NCBI GenBank assembly: GCA_023443705.1
Contig: JAEZTD010000144.1
Location: 1-7,766 of the forward strand
From: Bacillota bacterium
GTDB lineage: Bacteria > Bacillota > Clostridia > Christensenellales > Aristaeellaceae
DNA: 7,766 nt
Direction of reading: 5' to 3'
The position numbers and the translations under genes are program-made. Positions within the stretch are counted from its first letter, which is position 1; every line of letters starts with the position of its first letter. The notes beneath the pieces are model-generated. The model did no database searches. It was not told the DNA's origin and saw only the letters and a list, made by a program, of their open reading frames with translations. This document shows, one piece after another, positions 1 through 7,130 of this stretch.

Positions 1-1
1 G

Positions 2-3000
2 CTTCACCCCGAGGCGGTTGATCGGTACTGCAAGGCCTATGGTGTCACGCCCAACGCGCTGTTCACGGCCGCCTTTGCCTATGCGCTGGCCAGGTGGACA
101 AATCAGTCGAGCGTTGTGTTCACCGCGATTTACAACGGCCGCACCGACCCGCGTACATTCCCGATGGTGGGCATGCTGGTCAAGACGCTGCCGGTATACG
201 CACAGATTGACGACGCGCGCAGCGTTGGCGAATACGTCTCCGCCATGAAGGAACACCTTGCGGGGCTGATGGCCAATGACCTTTTCTCCTTCGCGGAGGC
301 CAGCCGCGCATATGGCATCCGTTCCGATGTCATCTTCGCCTATCAGGGCGACGATTTCACCTCATTCTCGATCGCCGGGCATCCTGCGGAGCAGGTTGCT
401 CTGCCGCTGCACACCGCCAAAGCTCCGCTGAGCATCGACGTATTCCGAGAGGGCGATGCCCATCGCTTCAACTGGGAGTATCGCGCCGACATGTACTCTG
501 AAGGGTTGATTGCCTCGCTTGCGGACGCAACCGCCACCGCCGTTTTGAGCATGCTCACGGCGGACCGCCTCGGCGACGTGCGCATCACTTCTCCAGAAGC
601 CCTGGCGCTTCTTGAGCGCTTCAATGATACTTTCTGGCCCGTGACGCAAAAGCCAGCATACCGCCTGATGGAGGAGCAAGCGCAGCGCACGCCCGACCGT
701 ACCGCGGTCATCGCGTGCGGCGAAAAGCTGACCTATCGGCGCCTCAATGAGCAGGCCAACCGGGTGGCTAACGCGCTGATTCGCGCGGGTGTCGGGCCGA
801 ATGCCATCGTCGGCGTCATGCTGGAGCGCAGCCAGTACGTACCCATCGCGCGGCAGGGCATCCTCAAGGCGGGCGGGGCGTTTTTGTGCATCGATCCCGA
901 ATACCCTGATAACCGCGTTGCCTACACCATCGAGGATTCCGGTATGCGCCACTTGATCGTCACCCGAGACATCCTGGCGTGCAGAAGTGATCTGCTCACG
1001 AGGGCGGATCTCAAGGTCTCGCTGATTGAGGAAATGCTGCTTGAGGAGTCCTCCGAAAATCCGGGCGTGCCGGTCGATCCCGATGACATTTGCTACTGTA
1101 TTTACACTTCCGGCTCGACGGGTCGGCCTAAAGGCGTCATGATTTCGCAGCGCAACCTGGTGAATTTTGTGGACGCGAATCCCCGGAACCCCGAAATCCT
1201 GGGCTACACCCAGCGCGGCAGCGTTTCTTTGGCGCTGGCGGCCATCACGTTTGATGTGTCCATCATGGAGGAATTCATCCCTCTGACGCACGGACTGACC
1301 ATTTGCATGGCGAGCGAAGAGGAGATCCACAACCCGCTCGCGCTGTCGAGGCTGATTCTTGAAAATGATGTGGACATCATGACATGTACACCTTCATTCC
1401 TGATGAACATCATTGATATTGCAGAGATTCGCCCGGCCATTAAACGGATCGCGGCATACGACATCGGCGCGGAGGCGTTCCCGGCCGCGCTTTTTGACAA
1501 AATTTACGCCATACGTCCCGACGCGCACATCATGAACGGCTACGGTCCCTCCGAAGCGACCATCAGCTGTACGATGGCGGTGATCACAAGCCGGGACCAC
1601 GTAACCATTGGAAGGCCCGCCGCGAATGTGCGCGCATACATGCTGAATTCAAACGGCAATGTGCTCCCCGCCGGCGCGCTGGGAGAGATGACTCTGTGCG
1701 GCGAGGGGATTGGCCTTGGCTACATCGGACTTGATGAGATGACGCGTGAGAAGTTTATAAGCCTCGCTGGTCTGCGCGCTTACAGGACGGGCGACCTGGC
1801 CCAATGGACGACGGAAGGCGAGATCAAATTCCGCGGTCGGACGGACAATCAGGTCAAGCTGCGCGGCCTGCGCGTGGAGCTGGGCGAAATCGAAACGGCA
1901 ATCAATGATTTCCCTGGCGTGTCCACCAGCATCGTGCTCGTCAGAGGAGGCGAATCGGATCAGTTCCTTGCCGCGTACTTCACCGCCGCGGACATAATTG
2001 ACAAGCAGGTGCTGACAGAATATCTAACGCAGCGGCTGACAGCCTACATGGTGCCGAGCGTTATGATTCAGTTGGATTCTATGCCGCTCACCGCCAACGG
2101 AAAAATTGATAAAAAAGCCTTGCCCGAACTGGAATTTGGCGCGATTGAACGGGAATATGCCGCGCCGGTGAACGAACTGGAGTGTGTGTTCTGTGAGCTG
2201 TTTGAAAGCATACTCACACTGGCTCGCGTCGGCGCCACCGACAATTTCTTCGAGATCGGCGGTACGTCGCTGAGCGCTTCCAAGGTGGCGATGTTTGCGA
2301 TGGCGAAGGGCTACGCCATCGTGTACGCGGACGTGTTCAAAGCGCCCACAGCGCGTCAACTGGCGGAGCTCGCGGCCGATCGTCGCGACCAGTCCGCCCC
2401 GGCCGCGTCAACCAAAGAAGCAGCGGACCCGGTCGCGGATTACGATTATGCACGCCTTGCGCCGGCGCTGGCGCCGAACCGCGTCGAGCGCGTGAACCAG
2501 TCCGTTTTCGGAGATGTCACGGACATCCTGCTCACCGGCGCGACAGGTTTCCTGGGGATGCATATCCTCCATGAGTTCCTCTCGCATTATCCGGGCAAGG
2601 TTTATTGCCTTGTGCGACGGGGACGCGCGAACTCGGTCAGCCACCGCTTGAAGACCATGCTGGTATACTACTTCAACCGGGCGTACGAGGAATTGTTTGA
2701 TACCCGAATATTCTGCGTGGAGGGCGACATTACCGACGACGGCGTGGTGGGTAACCTTTCGGATATCAAGTTTGATACGCTTGTGAACTGCGCGGCATGC
2801 GTCAAACACTTTGTCGCGGATGATTCGCTTGAGCGCATCAATGTGCGTGGCGTCGAAAACCTGGTGGCGCTTTGCCGCAGGACCGGGCGGCGGCTGGTAC
2901 AAATCTCCACCGTGAGCATTGCGGGCGAGGGGAAAAAAGGCACGCCGCCGGCGGATAGGCGCCTTGCCGAACATGAGCTGTACATCGGCCAGGCGCTGGA

Positions 3001-3619
3001 CAACGCATACATTCATTCAAAGTTCCTCGCCGAGCGAACGGTTCTTGCGGCAATCGCGGAAGGCCTCGATGCCCGCATCATGCGGGTGGGCAATCTTATG
3101 AGCCGCGCAAGTGACGGCGAGTTCCAGATCAACTTCCTGACCAACGGCTTCATGCGGCAGCTTCGCGGCTACCGCGCGCTCGGCGTGTTCCCAATGGGCG
3201 CGATGAACGTACCGGTCGAGTTTTCGCCGATTGATTCCACCGCTGCGGCCATTTTGAAGCTGGCCGGGATGGGCGGCGGATTCACCGTATTCCATCCGTA
3301 CAACAACCATGTGATCTATATGTCGGACGTGATCAGCGCGATGAACCAATGTGGCTTCGGGATCGAGGTTGTGCCGGACGAGGCATTCCAGCTCGCGCTC
3401 CATGCGGCCTTGGAGGATTCCAATCTCAATGCGACGGTTTCCGGGCTGATCGCTTATCAGTCCGACGATTCCGGCGACAAGACTTACATGCTGGATGCGG
3501 ACAACCGCTTTACGACCGAAGTTCTTTACCGCGCGGGCTTCAAGTGGCCAATCACCGGCGACAGCTATCTCCAGGGCGCCGTCCGCGCCCTGGAGGGGCT
3601 TGGGTTCTTCGAGCGATGA
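2..3619 (+). CDS. Non-ribosomal peptide synthetase, terminal C-A-T-reductase module (5' end outside window)
   Basis: This is the 3' part of an NRPS. The reading frame is open from the left edge, so the true start lies outside; 1205 residues are visible, numbered here from base 2. Residues 1 to about 190 are the C-terminal part of a condensation domain, with the NGRTDP...VGMLVKTLPV segment; its HHxxxDG active site lies upstream. The adenylation domain runs from about 205 to 710: YTSGSTGRPKG at 368-378, FDVS at 417, NGYGPSE at 512, YRTGD at 594, GRTDNQVKLRG from 612 and NGKIDKKAL at 699. The carrier domain has DNFFEIGGTSLS at 747-758, with phosphopantetheine-accepting Ser756. After an Ala/Asp/Pro-rich linker comes a thioester reductase of the SDR type: TGATGFLG at 845-852, LVRRG (suggesting NADPH), and catalytic Thr970, Tyr1003 and Lys1007 (YIHSK). 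By family knowledge, the last module adds one amino acid and the reductase releases the chain as an aldehyde or alcohol. It overlaps the PPTase gene. The domain calls are firm; the substrate and the number of upstream modules are unknown. Confidence 0.96.
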   Translation, partial: LHPEAVDRYCKAYGVTPNALFTAAFAYALARWTNQSSVVFTAIYNGRTDPRTFPMVGMLVKTLPVYAQIDDARSVGEYVSAMKEHLAGLMANDLFSFAEASRAYGIRSDVIFAYQGDDFTSFSIAGHPAEQVALPLHTAKAPLSIDVFREGDAHRFNWEYRADMYSEGLIASLADATATAVLSMLTADRLGDVRITSPEALALLERFNDTFWPVTQKPAYRLMEEQAQRTPDRTAVIACGEKLTYRRLNEQANRVANALIRAGVGPNAIVGVMLERSQYVPIARQGILKAGGAFLCIDPEYPDNRVAYTIEDSGMRHLIVTRDILACRSDLLTRADLKVSLIEEMLLEESSENPGVPVDPDDICYCIYTSGSTGRPKGVMISQRNLVNFVDANPRNPEILGYTQRGSVSLALAAITFDVSIMEEFIPLTHGLTICMASEEEIHNPLALSRLILENDVDIMTCTPSFLMNIIDIAEIRPAIKRIAAYDIGAEAFPAALFDKIYAIRPDAHIMNGYGPSEATISCTMAVITSRDHVTIGRPAANVRAYMLNSNGNVLPAGALGEMTLCGEGIGLGYIGLDEMTREKFISLAGLRAYRTGDLAQWTTEGEIKFRGRTDNQVKLRGLRVELGEIETAINDFPGVSTSIVLVRGGESDQFLAAYFTAADIIDKQVLTEYLTQRLTAYMVPSVMIQLDSMPLTANGKIDKKALPELEFGAIEREYAAPVNELECVFCELFESILTLARVGATDNFFEIGGTSLSASKVAMFAMAKGYAIVYADVFKAPTARQLAELAADRRDQSAPAASTKEAADPVADYDYARLAPALAPNRVERVNQSVFGDVTDILLTGATGFLGMHILHEFLSHYPGKVYCLVRRGRANSVSHRLKTMLVYYFNRAYEELFDTRIFCVEGDITDDGVVGNLSDIKFDTLVNCAACVKHFVADDSLERINVRGVENLVALCRRTGRRLVQISTVSIAGEGKKGTPPADRRLAEHELYIGQALDNAYIHSKFLAERTVLAAIAEGLDARIMRVGNLMSRASDGEFQINFLTNGFMRQLRGYRALGVFPMGAMNVPVEFSPIDSTAAAILKLAGMGGGFTVFHPYNNHVIYMSDVISAMNQCGFGIEVVPDEAFQLALHAALEDSNLNATVSGLIAYQSDDSGDKTYMLDADNRFTTEVLYRAGFKWPITGDSYLQGAVRALEGLGFFER
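3569..3595 (+). promoter_or_regulatory. Perfect 11-bp inverted repeat at the NRPS/PPTase junction
   Basis: CTCCAGGGCGC (3569-3579) and GCGCCCTGGAG (3585-3595) are exact reverse complements separated by five bases (CGTCC). The GC-rich hairpin sits inside the last codons of the NRPS gene. Its right arm takes in GGAG, part of the GGAGGGG at 3592-3598, which is the only SD-like sequence before the PPTase start. The hairpin would be unfolded by ribosomes finishing the NRPS, which would fit coupled translation. It has no T-run after it, so it is not an intrinsic terminator. The repeat is directly visible; a regulatory role is inferred and could be coincidence in GC-rich coding DNA. Confidence 0.4.
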
Positions 3620-4284
3620 TTCGCGTGTTTGCCACGGATGTCACGCCGCTGGACATTGGAGAAGGCCTGCGCTTCGTCAGCCCCGGCAGGCGGCGCAAGG
3701 TGAGCGCCTATCAAAACGAGCGTGACAGGAAGCTGTCCCTGGGCGCGGAGCTTCTGCTGAATTACGGGCTTCGGCAGCTTGCGCCGCAGACTCCGCGCCC
3801 CGCGGAAACCATCGCGGACGTTCATGGGAAACCCCGGCTGACCGGGTCCCCGTTTCATTTCAATCTATCACATTCAGGCGCGTATGCGGTCTGCGCGATC
3901 TGCGACAGGCCCGTGGGCGTGGATGTGGAGCAGGAAGTGGAAACGAGCCTTGAGATTGCCCGGAAATTCTTCCACCCCGACGAGTACCGCCGCATTGCCG
4001 CCTGTCCAAATCCGACGAGCTGCTTTTTCAAACATTGGGTGCTGAAGGAAAGCTATTTAAAGGCTGTAGGCCTCGGCTTCGGGCGGGCGCTGAATTCGTT
4101 TTGCATTGACCTGGACGATGGTTCGGCGCGGGTTACTGAAAATGGCCTGACACTGCCATTTGTGCTTGCGTCCTGGCTGATGGACGGCCATCATCTGGCT
4201 GTGTGCTGCAAGTCTCATGCGCCGTTGACCTTGGATGTTTTGGAGGTGGTGGGCATACGAGAATGCATAAGGCAAAATCAATAG
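3616..4284 (+). CDS. Sfp-type 4'-phosphopantetheinyl transferase
   Basis: This 222-residue enzyme should transfer the 4'-phosphopantetheine arm from coenzyme A to the carrier-domain serine of the NRPS encoded just upstream. The Sfp-family motifs are all present: an N-terminal segment rich in Arg/Lys (GRRRKVSAYQNERDRKLSLG, 24-43), GKPRL at 71-75, FNLSHSG at 82-88, GVDVE at 101-105 (Mg-binding Asp103 and Glu105), FFHPDEY at 118-124 and WVLKESYLKAVG at 141-152 (Glu145, Lys149). The length is normal for the family. The frame is open further upstream to 3349, but that stretch lies inside the NRPS reductase domain in another frame. The ATG at 3616 overlaps the NRPS stop in an ATGA junction and gives an N-terminus that fits the family, so it was chosen. 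The nearest SD-like sequence (GGAGGGG, 3592-3598) is 17 bases away, so translation is probably coupled to the NRPS gene. A synthetase with its own PPTase parallels ausA-ausB. Confidence 0.94.
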   Translation: MIRVFATDVTPLDIGEGLRFVSPGRRRKVSAYQNERDRKLSLGAELLLNYGLRQLAPQTPRPAETIADVHGKPRLTGSPFHFNLSHSGAYAVCAICDRPVGVDVEQEVETSLEIARKFFHPDEYRRIAACPNPTSCFFKHWVLKESYLKAVGLGFGRALNSFCIDLDDGSARVTENGLTLPFVLASWLMDGHHLAVCCKSHAPLTLDVLEVVGIRECIRQNQ

Positions 4285-4387
4285 AACAGGTTTCTTGACA
4301 ACCATATTATTACTGGTAACCCACCCGAACCATGTTCTGCCAGACGGTTGCGGCTTTGCCCCTCTCTTAACGATTTTGTTGCCAAGC
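4285..4387. other. Convergent intergenic gap; no clear terminator
   Basis: The gap separates the stops of the converging PPTase and alpha-galactosidase genes, where transcription from both sides should end. The only pairing of note is AGAACAGGTT (4283-4292) with AACC-A-TGTTCT (4328-4338): ten base pairs with one bulged A and a long 35-base loop. No T-run follows on the + strand. On the - strand ATTGATTTTG follows, which is only weakly T-rich. A bidirectional terminator is possible but not demonstrated. Confidence 0.25.
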
Positions 4388-6550
4388 TCAAGTTGTCCGT
4401 TTGAAAGTGACCACGCTGCTGCTAAAATCGCCATCAAGAAATATGCTCAGCCCCATGTTCATAAGCGTAGCACCTGAATACTGCCTGCCATTGTCTGCTT
4501 GATAGTATGCGGTTGGATTCAGGTTCACCATTCTCACACGGATGGGCGGCATGTTGGCAACGGTAAGAATACGGAAGACACACAGGATCGCGGTGTTTCC
4601 GTCCTCGCCAACGAATTGCCATGCCGCATAACGGTTGTTGTCAGGCGATATCAGGCGTGAAAAGCGGCCTGTTTGCGTAAGGGTTCGTATGCGCTTGACC
4701 TTTTCAACCATCGTCCGTATGATTTCACAGTCGTTATCCGTCGCTTTATTTAAATCAAGCTCGAATCCAAAATTGCCGCTGAGCGCTACGTCCCCCCGCA
4801 TTTGCATGGTGGTGGTGCGCTTTAATTGGTGATTCGGTACGGCGCTTACATGTGCGCCCATAGCGCTTGCGGGGTAGACCAGCGAGGTCCCGTACTGAAT
4901 ACTCAACCGTGCAACCGCGTCGGTATTGTCGCTGGTCCATGTTTGCGGCATATAGTAGAGCATACCCCCGTCAAACCGCCCGCCGCCGCCGGAACAGGAT
5001 TCAAACAGCACGCGGGGAAACGCGGTGACAATGGCATCAAGCACCCTGTAAAGGCCCAGCATGTAACGGTGCTGCGTTTCCATCTGCCTGTCCCGCGGCA
5101 GCGTGGAGGAGAAGTATTCGGTCATGTTGCGGTTCATGTCCCACTTGACATAATCCACCTGTCCTTCCCGCAGTACGCGGGATATAGCATCAATGACGTA
5201 ATCCTGCACCTCCACGCGGCTGAGATCCAGAATCAGCTGATTCCGCTCCTCTGTGCGGCCACGCCCGCCTACATGCAGGCACCAATCGGGATGCGCGCGA
5301 TACAGGTCACTGTCCGGGGAGATCATTTCCGGCTCAACCCAGATGCCAAACAGCATGTCCAGCGCATGGATTTTTTCAGACAGCCCCGAGAGCCCGTTTG
5401 GCAGTTTGTCCCTGTTCACAAACCAGTCGCCGAGGGAACAATTGTCGCTGTCACGCTTTCCAAACCAGCCGTCATCCAGTACAAAAAGCTCGATGCCGAG
5501 GTCCTTGGCCTTCCGCGCCAGGTTCAGGATTTTTTTTTCGTTAAAGTCAAAGTAAGTAGCTTCCCAGTTGTTGATCAGAATGGGCCGTTCCCTGTCCCGC
5601 CAATGGCCCTTTGCAAGTCGTGTACGATACAGTTTATGGTAGATGCAGGACATGCCGTTTAGGCCCTTGTCTGAAAACACCAATACTGCCTCGGGGGTCT
5701 GGAAACACTCGTCTGGCAGAAGCCGCCAGTTAAATACATTGGGGTTCATCCCGATAGAGAGGCGTGTGTTGTGGGCGTTGTCCACATAGGCGAAGCCCAG
5801 GAAACTACCGCTGTATATAAAATTGACCGCCCATACATTTCCACAATGCTCCGTCGCGTGATGCTCGCACAGGGCAACGAAGGGGTTTTCTTCGTGGCCT
5901 GACGCGCCGCGCTGACTGAAGATCCGGTATTCTCCATCACCCGCTGCGGTGCGCACGATGCCCCGTTCTCTTGCCCAAGCCCCCTTCAGGTGAATGATGT
6001 CATATTCGTTGCCCCACAGAGGAACGGAAGCGGGCATCACGCCCTTAATCATGAGCGGGTGATCCCCTTCGTTTTGTATGCGCATGCTTCTTGTTATCGC
6101 GCCATCCGTTTCGAAAACCGAGTATTGCAATGTGACAAAAAGTCCGGTTAAGGCATCTTTGAGATTAATTTCCAGGCTTTGCGCTTCATGGTCGCCTTCT
6201 ACATAGGTGGCGGGAAGGTTTTCTAGAGCGCGCTTTCCGCATTGTATTCTGTGGGATACATATCGTAAATCGACGACATCGTTGCCGTCTGCATTCTGAA
6301 CATCAATCGCGGGCGTACCATACCAGCCCGTGCCGAGCGTGGGGAGTTCGGAGGGCTGCCAGTTGATCGGCAGATCAAAGGAAACAAAAGCCGGGTAGTC
6401 CTCAAGCGTGGGGTGCATCGCGCCGTCTGGTATCCGCTTGCCCCAATACAAGTTCATCAGCCTGTTATCAGGCGTAATATGGAGCACATAGCTAACGTCG
6501 CCGCCAGAAAGCGAAAAAGTCTTATCTGCTTCAACAAATGAGATAGGCAT
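4388..6550 (-). CDS. aga: Alpha-galactosidase, glycoside hydrolase family 36
   Basis: This complete 720-residue enzyme should hydrolyse terminal alpha-1,6-galactose from melibiose, raffinose, stachyose and related oligosaccharides by the retaining mechanism of GH36. It has an N-terminal beta-sandwich domain (about 1-320), a central TIM barrel (about 325-640) and a short C-terminal beta domain. Characteristic motifs are NNWEATYFDFNE at 327-338, FVLDDGWFG at 356-364, GIWVEPEM at 402-409, HPDW at 420-423, YVKWDMNRN at 467-475 with nucleophile Asp471, SCSGGGGRFDGG at 518-529, and WTSDNTDA at 538-545 with acid/base Asp541. The length is typical of bacterial tetrameric AgaA/RafA-type enzymes. There is no signal peptide, so it is cytoplasmic and needs an importer, which is not seen here. 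The ATG at 6548-6550 is preceded by AAAGGGG seven bases upstream, supporting this start. The gene converges on the NRPS operon and is probably independent of it. Confidence 0.96.
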   Translation of the reverse strand: MPISFVEADKTFSLSGGDVSYVLHITPDNRLMNLYWGKRIPDGAMHPTLEDYPAFVSFDLPINWQPSELPTLGTGWYGTPAIDVQNADGNDVVDLRYVSHRIQCGKRALENLPATYVEGDHEAQSLEINLKDALTGLFVTLQYSVFETDGAITRSMRIQNEGDHPLMIKGVMPASVPLWGNEYDIIHLKGAWARERGIVRTAAGDGEYRIFSQRGASGHEENPFVALCEHHATEHCGNVWAVNFIYSGSFLGFAYVDNAHNTRLSIGMNPNVFNWRLLPDECFQTPEAVLVFSDKGLNGMSCIYHKLYRTRLAKGHWRDRERPILINNWEATYFDFNEKKILNLARKAKDLGIELFVLDDGWFGKRDSDNCSLGDWFVNRDKLPNGLSGLSEKIHALDMLFGIWVEPEMISPDSDLYRAHPDWCLHVGGRGRTEERNQLILDLSRVEVQDYVIDAISRVLREGQVDYVKWDMNRNMTEYFSSTLPRDRQMETQHRYMLGLYRVLDAIVTAFPRVLFESCSGGGGRFDGGMLYYMPQTWTSDNTDAVARLSIQYGTSLVYPASAMGAHVSAVPNHQLKRTTTMQMRGDVALSGNFGFELDLNKATDNDCEIIRTMVEKVKRIRTLTQTGRFSRLISPDNNRYAAWQFVGEDGNTAILCVFRILTVANMPPIRVRMVNLNPTAYYQADNGRQYSGATLMNMGLSIFLDGDFSSSVVTFKRTT

Positions 6551-6696
6551 CTTTTTTCCCCTTTCTTTGTCAGAGGTACGTTATCCCGAACCAACGAAAA
6601 ATCGAACAGACTGAAATTTATGGACGAAGATGCGCTGCAAAGATGTCGCCGTTAACCGCGGTAGCAGCGGATCGGCCGTTAAGCCGAAGAGTACGC
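6551..6696. other. Leader region before the alpha-galactosidase gene
   Basis: These 146 bases hold no convincing gene. They contain the octamer GCCGTTAA twice, at 6648-6655 and 6675-6682, and a short hairpin TCGGC-CGTTAA-GCCGA at 6672-6687. The CCGCGG at 6656-6661 is palindromic. Such elements could serve as operator half sites for the gene at 6550, but no known operator consensus is matched. No convincing promoter was seen immediately before the gene. Confidence 0.25.
6558..6564 (-). promoter_or_regulatory. Ribosome binding site of the alpha-galactosidase gene
   Basis: On the - strand AAAGGGG ends seven bases before the ATG (spacer AAAAAAG). This position fixes the start codon at 6550 and matches Firmicute SD usage. 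Confidence 0.75.
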
Positions 6697-6765
6697 TTAT
6701 GCATCGATAGCGGAATGCTCATGCGATTTGAAGGGAACTTTTTTTGCCCAGACTCCCCTATCCAT
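6697..6765 (-). CDS. Possible 22-residue peptide upstream of the alpha-galactosidase gene
   Basis: A short frame starts with ATG at 6765 and ends at 6697. It is preceded by GAGGAGGG (6771-6778 on the complementary strand), one of the best SD sequences in the window, at a spacing of about five bases. A good sigma-70-type promoter lies about 100 bases further upstream. The peptide begins MDRGVWAKKVPFK, is basic in its first half, and has SHEHSAIDA at its end. It has no signal peptide, membrane segment or recognised family. It could be a translated leader peptide for the gene at 6550, the truncated start of a gene lost by deletion next to the recombinase remnant, or chance. The SD is the main reason to list it. 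Confidence 0.4.
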   Translation of the reverse strand: MDRGVWAKKVPFKSHEHSAIDA

Positions 6766-6869
6766 CGTAACCCTCCTCGATTTTGGGGCCGGAACGAATA
6801 TTGACCCGGATACTTTGACGACGGCTACCCAGCAGTTAAGCGGGCAGTGCCGCAGGGATGTATGTGTAT

Positions 6870-6898
6870 ATTTTACCCCAGGTTGGCTTCTTGGGCAA
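6870..6898 (-). promoter_or_regulatory. Sigma-70-type promoter on the - strand
   Basis: Read on the - strand, TTGCCC (6893-6898) is followed after exactly 17 bases by TAAAAT (6870-6875). That is four of six matches to the -35 and five of six to the -10 consensus, with the optimal spacer. Transcription would start near 6863 and run through the 22-codon frame at 6765 towards the alpha-galactosidase gene, giving that gene a leader of about 310 bases. No other promoter of this quality was seen between here and 6550. It is predicted from sequence only. Confidence 0.5.
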
Positions 6899-6966
6899 GA
6901 AAATGCCGACTGAAACAATATTTGAAATTCAAGCACCTTAAAAGGAAGCTGCCTATCGTCCCACAC

Positions 6967-7130
6967 TTAAACACCAACCGCCTGCCGGAGCGTATCGTCA
7001 ATATCTCCCTCAAAGAAGTGGATGTACCGGTTGTAGGTGATCTCCACGATCGCGTGGCTTAGGGGCTTCGAGATGATCTTCACCTCCACGCCCCGGGCGT
7101 ACAGATTTGAAGCGGAGGGCGCCTTAGCGC
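6967..7130 (-). pseudogene. C-terminal remnant of a tyrosine recombinase (phage integrase family)
   Basis: The last ~48 codons before the TAA at 6967 read SNLYARGVEVKIISKPLSHA and then IVEITYNRYIHFFEGDIDD. This matches the end of the tyrosine recombinase catalytic domain, whose usual form is (AT)NLYxxGVxxKxxSxxLGHxSxxxTxxxYxH. The conserved His (codon 7054-7056) and the nucleophile Tyr (codon 7024-7026) are ten residues apart, as in the family; the LGH motif reads LSH. Just upstream the expected HxLRHTFA segment is not in frame. Shifting by one base at about 7111-7130 gives LRR in place of LRH, which suggests a frameshift plus substitutions that destroyed the second catalytic Arg. Nothing recognisable as the rest of the integrase lies beyond, so this is a decayed fragment, unlikely to be active. 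No attachment site was identified. Confidence 0.7.

Noticed and set aside
362..1330. Long - strand frame of 322 codons
   Set aside because: It lies antisense to the intact condensation and adenylation domains; its composition is that of a GC-rich shadow frame and it shows no motif.
2408..3016. - strand frame of 202 codons
   Set aside because: Antisense shadow of the thioester reductase domain.
3349..3615. Upstream extension of the PPTase frame
   Set aside because: It lies inside the NRPS reductase domain in another frame, its translation is Arg/Gly-rich shadow sequence, and the Sfp-type N-terminus begins at ATG 3616.
4294..4320. TTGACA box as a + strand promoter
   Set aside because: A perfect -35 hexamer is present, but no acceptable -10 lies 16-18 bases downstream, and no + strand gene follows.
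4283..4338. Intrinsic terminator for the PPTase or alpha-galactosidase gene
   Set aside because: The stem has a bulge and a 35-base loop and lacks a T-run on the + strand; it is noted only as a weak feature of the gap.
4826..5662. Long + strand frame of 278 codons
   Set aside because: It is antisense to the GH36 catalytic domain, which has every motif in place; the + frame has no SD or recognisable domain.
6650..6668. T-box antiterminator-like TGCTACCGCG on the - strand
   Set aside because: Nine of ten positions match TGGNACCGCG, but the mismatch falls in the TGGN bulge that must pair with the tRNA 3' end. No specifier stem or terminator is visible, and an alpha-galactosidase is not a T-box target.
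6697..6966. 89-codon - strand frame as a full-length protein
   Set aside because: The upper part has no motif and contains the predicted promoter; only the last 22 codons have a strong SD directly before an ATG.
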